From positions 1-6,478 of the forward strand of contig CAYTQK010000195.1 of assembly GCA_964439745.1 (NCBI GenBank): 6,478 bases of DNA, written 5' to 3'. The notes beneath the pieces were generated by a model, which worked only from the letters and a program-made list of their open reading frames with translations, was not told the origin of the DNA and ran no database searches. Below, in pieces: positions 5,763 to 6,478 of this stretch; the stretch's first letter is position 1; the number at the start of each line of letters is the position of its first letter. Source of the stretch: CAYTQK01 sp964439745 (GTDB taxonomy: Bacteria > Desulfobacterota > Desulfobacteria > Desulfobacterales > Desulfosudaceae). A program made the position numbers and the translations under genes.

Positions 5763-5793
5763 ATCCGTGTTACCGGGAGCCGGTAACACGGAT
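5763..5793 (-). repeat. 13-bp perfect inverted repeat overlapping the stop codon of the upstream gene
   Basis: ATCCGTGTTACCG (5763-5775) and CGGTAACACGGAT (5781-5793) are exact reverse complements with 5 nt between them; one more G-C pair can close the loop to 3 nt. In the mRNA the 5' arm encodes the C-terminal residues (IRVTG) of the envelope protein and the 3' arm contains its TAA stop (5770-5772). No U-tract follows in the direction of transcription, so it is not a canonical intrinsic terminator. It may pause ribosomes, protect the upstream message from 3' exonucleases, or adjust expression of DUF1232-sirtuin relative to the first gene. Confidence 0.8.
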
Positions 5794-6478
5794 GATAATA
5801 CGGTTTTCGGTCACGTCTGTTATCTGGATCGCCAGGGGCCCGTCGGCCGCTTCCAGGGCGGCGGCCAGTTCCGAGCTGTCGCCGGTGCAGGCGGCGCTGA
5901 AAATCGCCTGGTCAACGGCCATCTCCTTCAACTGGAAAGCAGTTACCATTTCCATGTTTTCCATTTGCCGGTTGAGACGGTTGAGCGCGCCGAGGTAGTC
6001 ATCACCCCGGACAATGATTTCTACGTTTCGGGAGCGGCCGGATACCTGCGAGAAGGCGCTCACCAGGGCCGGTGCCAGCCGGTCGGCGGCGGCTGTGCCG
6101 GCGGCGGCCAGGGCCTTCCTGGCGCTGGAAATTTCCTCACCGGAAGGTTGCCGGCTGTCGGTGTCGGTCTCGGCTACCTGGCGGCCGGATTCGACGGCCA
6201 GGGCACGAACCATCCCCCGGGCCGACCAGGAGGCGGGTTCGCCGCCGGCGCTTTGTCCGCCCGGGCTGAGGGTGATTTCGCCGCTTATCATAAAATCCGC
6301 CCCGGCCTGCCCGGCCGCCTCCAGGATATCCTCCGGGGCGGTGTCCGGAGCGGGACCGCGGCCGGAGTCCTCCAGGATGACAAAGCCCCCGCTCCGGAAA
6401 TTGTCCGCCCTGGCCCTTTCCCCCCCCCCGGCCCCCGCGGCCCGCCCCCCCCCGGGGGCCCCCCCCCCCTCCCCCGGC
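5770..6478 (-). CDS. C-terminal part of a probable envelope protein with CsgG/TolB-N-like and FlgT-like features (partial)
   Basis: The frame is open from the stop at 5770 to the window edge, so the start lies outside. About 216 residues are trustworthy (up to 6420); the remaining codons fall in a C/G-only stretch. The first visible part reads ERARADNFRSGGFVILEDSG, then a helix, then AGADFMISGEITLSPGG. The pattern of a short hydrophobic strand, a helix, and AGADxxIxGEI followed by RALAVESGRQVAETD is typical of the domain shared by TolB N-termini, CsgG and LpoB-like lipoproteins. A second domain of about 85 residues (VEIIVRGDDYLGALNRLNRQ onward, ending ITDVTENRIIIRVTGSR) resembles the last domain of FlgT- or LPP20-type envelope proteins. 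It probably acts in the periplasm or at the outer membrane, but the signal sequence is not in the window. An internal ATG at 6291 is mid-domain and not the start. The assignment is by fold pattern and could be wrong in detail. Confidence 0.6.
   Translation of the reverse strand, partial: PGEGGGAPGGGRAAGAGGGERARADNFRSGGFVILEDSGRGPAPDTAPEDILEAAGQAGADFMISGEITLSPGGQSAGGEPASWSARGMVRALAVESGRQVAETDTDSRQPSGEEISSARKALAAAGTAAADRLAPALVSAFSQVSGRSRNVEIIVRGDDYLGALNRLNRQMENMEMVTAFQLKEMAVDQAIFSAACTGDSSELAAALEAADGPLAIQITDVTENRIIIRVTGSR
6421..6478. other. Low-complexity C/G homopolymer end, probably poor-quality sequence
   Basis: The final 58 bases contain no A, a single T, and C/G runs of up to about eleven bases. 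The abrupt change at 6420 from ordinary coding composition suggests read-end or assembly error, not biology. In the frame of the envelope protein it would encode almost only Gly, Ala, Pro and Arg. Residues encoded here should not be trusted. Confidence 0.75.

Noticed and set aside
40..5767. Shared 11-mer TGAAATATCCG at 40-50 and 5757-5767, considered as an attachment-site pair
   Set aside because: A few identical 11-mers are expected by chance in 6.5 kb, the match does not extend, and the genes between do not look like a mobile element.
1..6478. CRISPR arrays, tRNA or rRNA genes, toxin-antitoxin, retron or phage-defence modules
   Set aside because: No regularly spaced repeats, cloverleaf or rRNA-like segments, reverse transcriptase, or paired small ORFs of such type were seen on either strand.

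Overview
The window is a 6.5 kb, GC-rich bacterial segment (roughly 60% or more G+C by eye). Every intact gene lies on the minus strand. Strong AAGGAGG ribosome binding sites, a small outer-membrane barrel protein with a Sec signal peptide, a FadD-like acyl-CoA ligase, and an IS91-type integrase remnant suggest a Gram-negative proteobacterium-like organism. Protein flavour makes a Desulfobacterota (former Deltaproteobacteria) source my best guess, but this is inference and there is no marker gene here.

Layout by coordinate: 1-364 has no intact gene. It holds the 5' remnant of a plus-strand tyrosine recombinase with an in-frame stop at codon 5 (73-234) and a GC-rich hairpin just past the end of catalase. 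365-1819 is a small-subunit haem catalase with its active-site residues intact. 1820-2076 holds a candidate catalase promoter and a very strong bidirectional terminator (17-bp perfect arms). 2077-2616 is a small outer-membrane beta-barrel protein. 2765-4468 is a long-chain acyl-CoA ligase. 4597-5418 is a Sir2-family NAD-dependent deacylase. 5421-5729 is a DUF1232 (YkvA-like) small membrane protein. 5770 to the window end is the C-terminal part of a probable envelope protein with CsgG/TolB-N-like and FlgT-like features. The last ~58 bases are almost pure C/G and look like poor-quality sequence.

How the genes may work together: in transcription order (high to low coordinate) the envelope protein, DUF1232 gene and sirtuin are tightly packed, with gaps of 40 and 2 nt. 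DUF1232 and the sirtuin look translationally coupled, because the sirtuin Shine-Dalgarno is written by the last two DUF1232 codons. The acyl-CoA ligase follows after 128 nt. Sirtuins elsewhere reactivate acyl-CoA synthetases by deacylating the conserved A10 lysine, and that lysine is present here (Lys556), so a regulatory pair is plausible but unproven. The barrel protein and catalase appear to be separate units, divided by the terminator near 2000.

I found no convincing new multi-gene system. The most notable items are the sirtuin/acyl-CoA ligase neighbourhood, the hairpin plus palindrome block at 5751-5793, atypical motif residues in the ligase and sirtuin, and the broken integrase.
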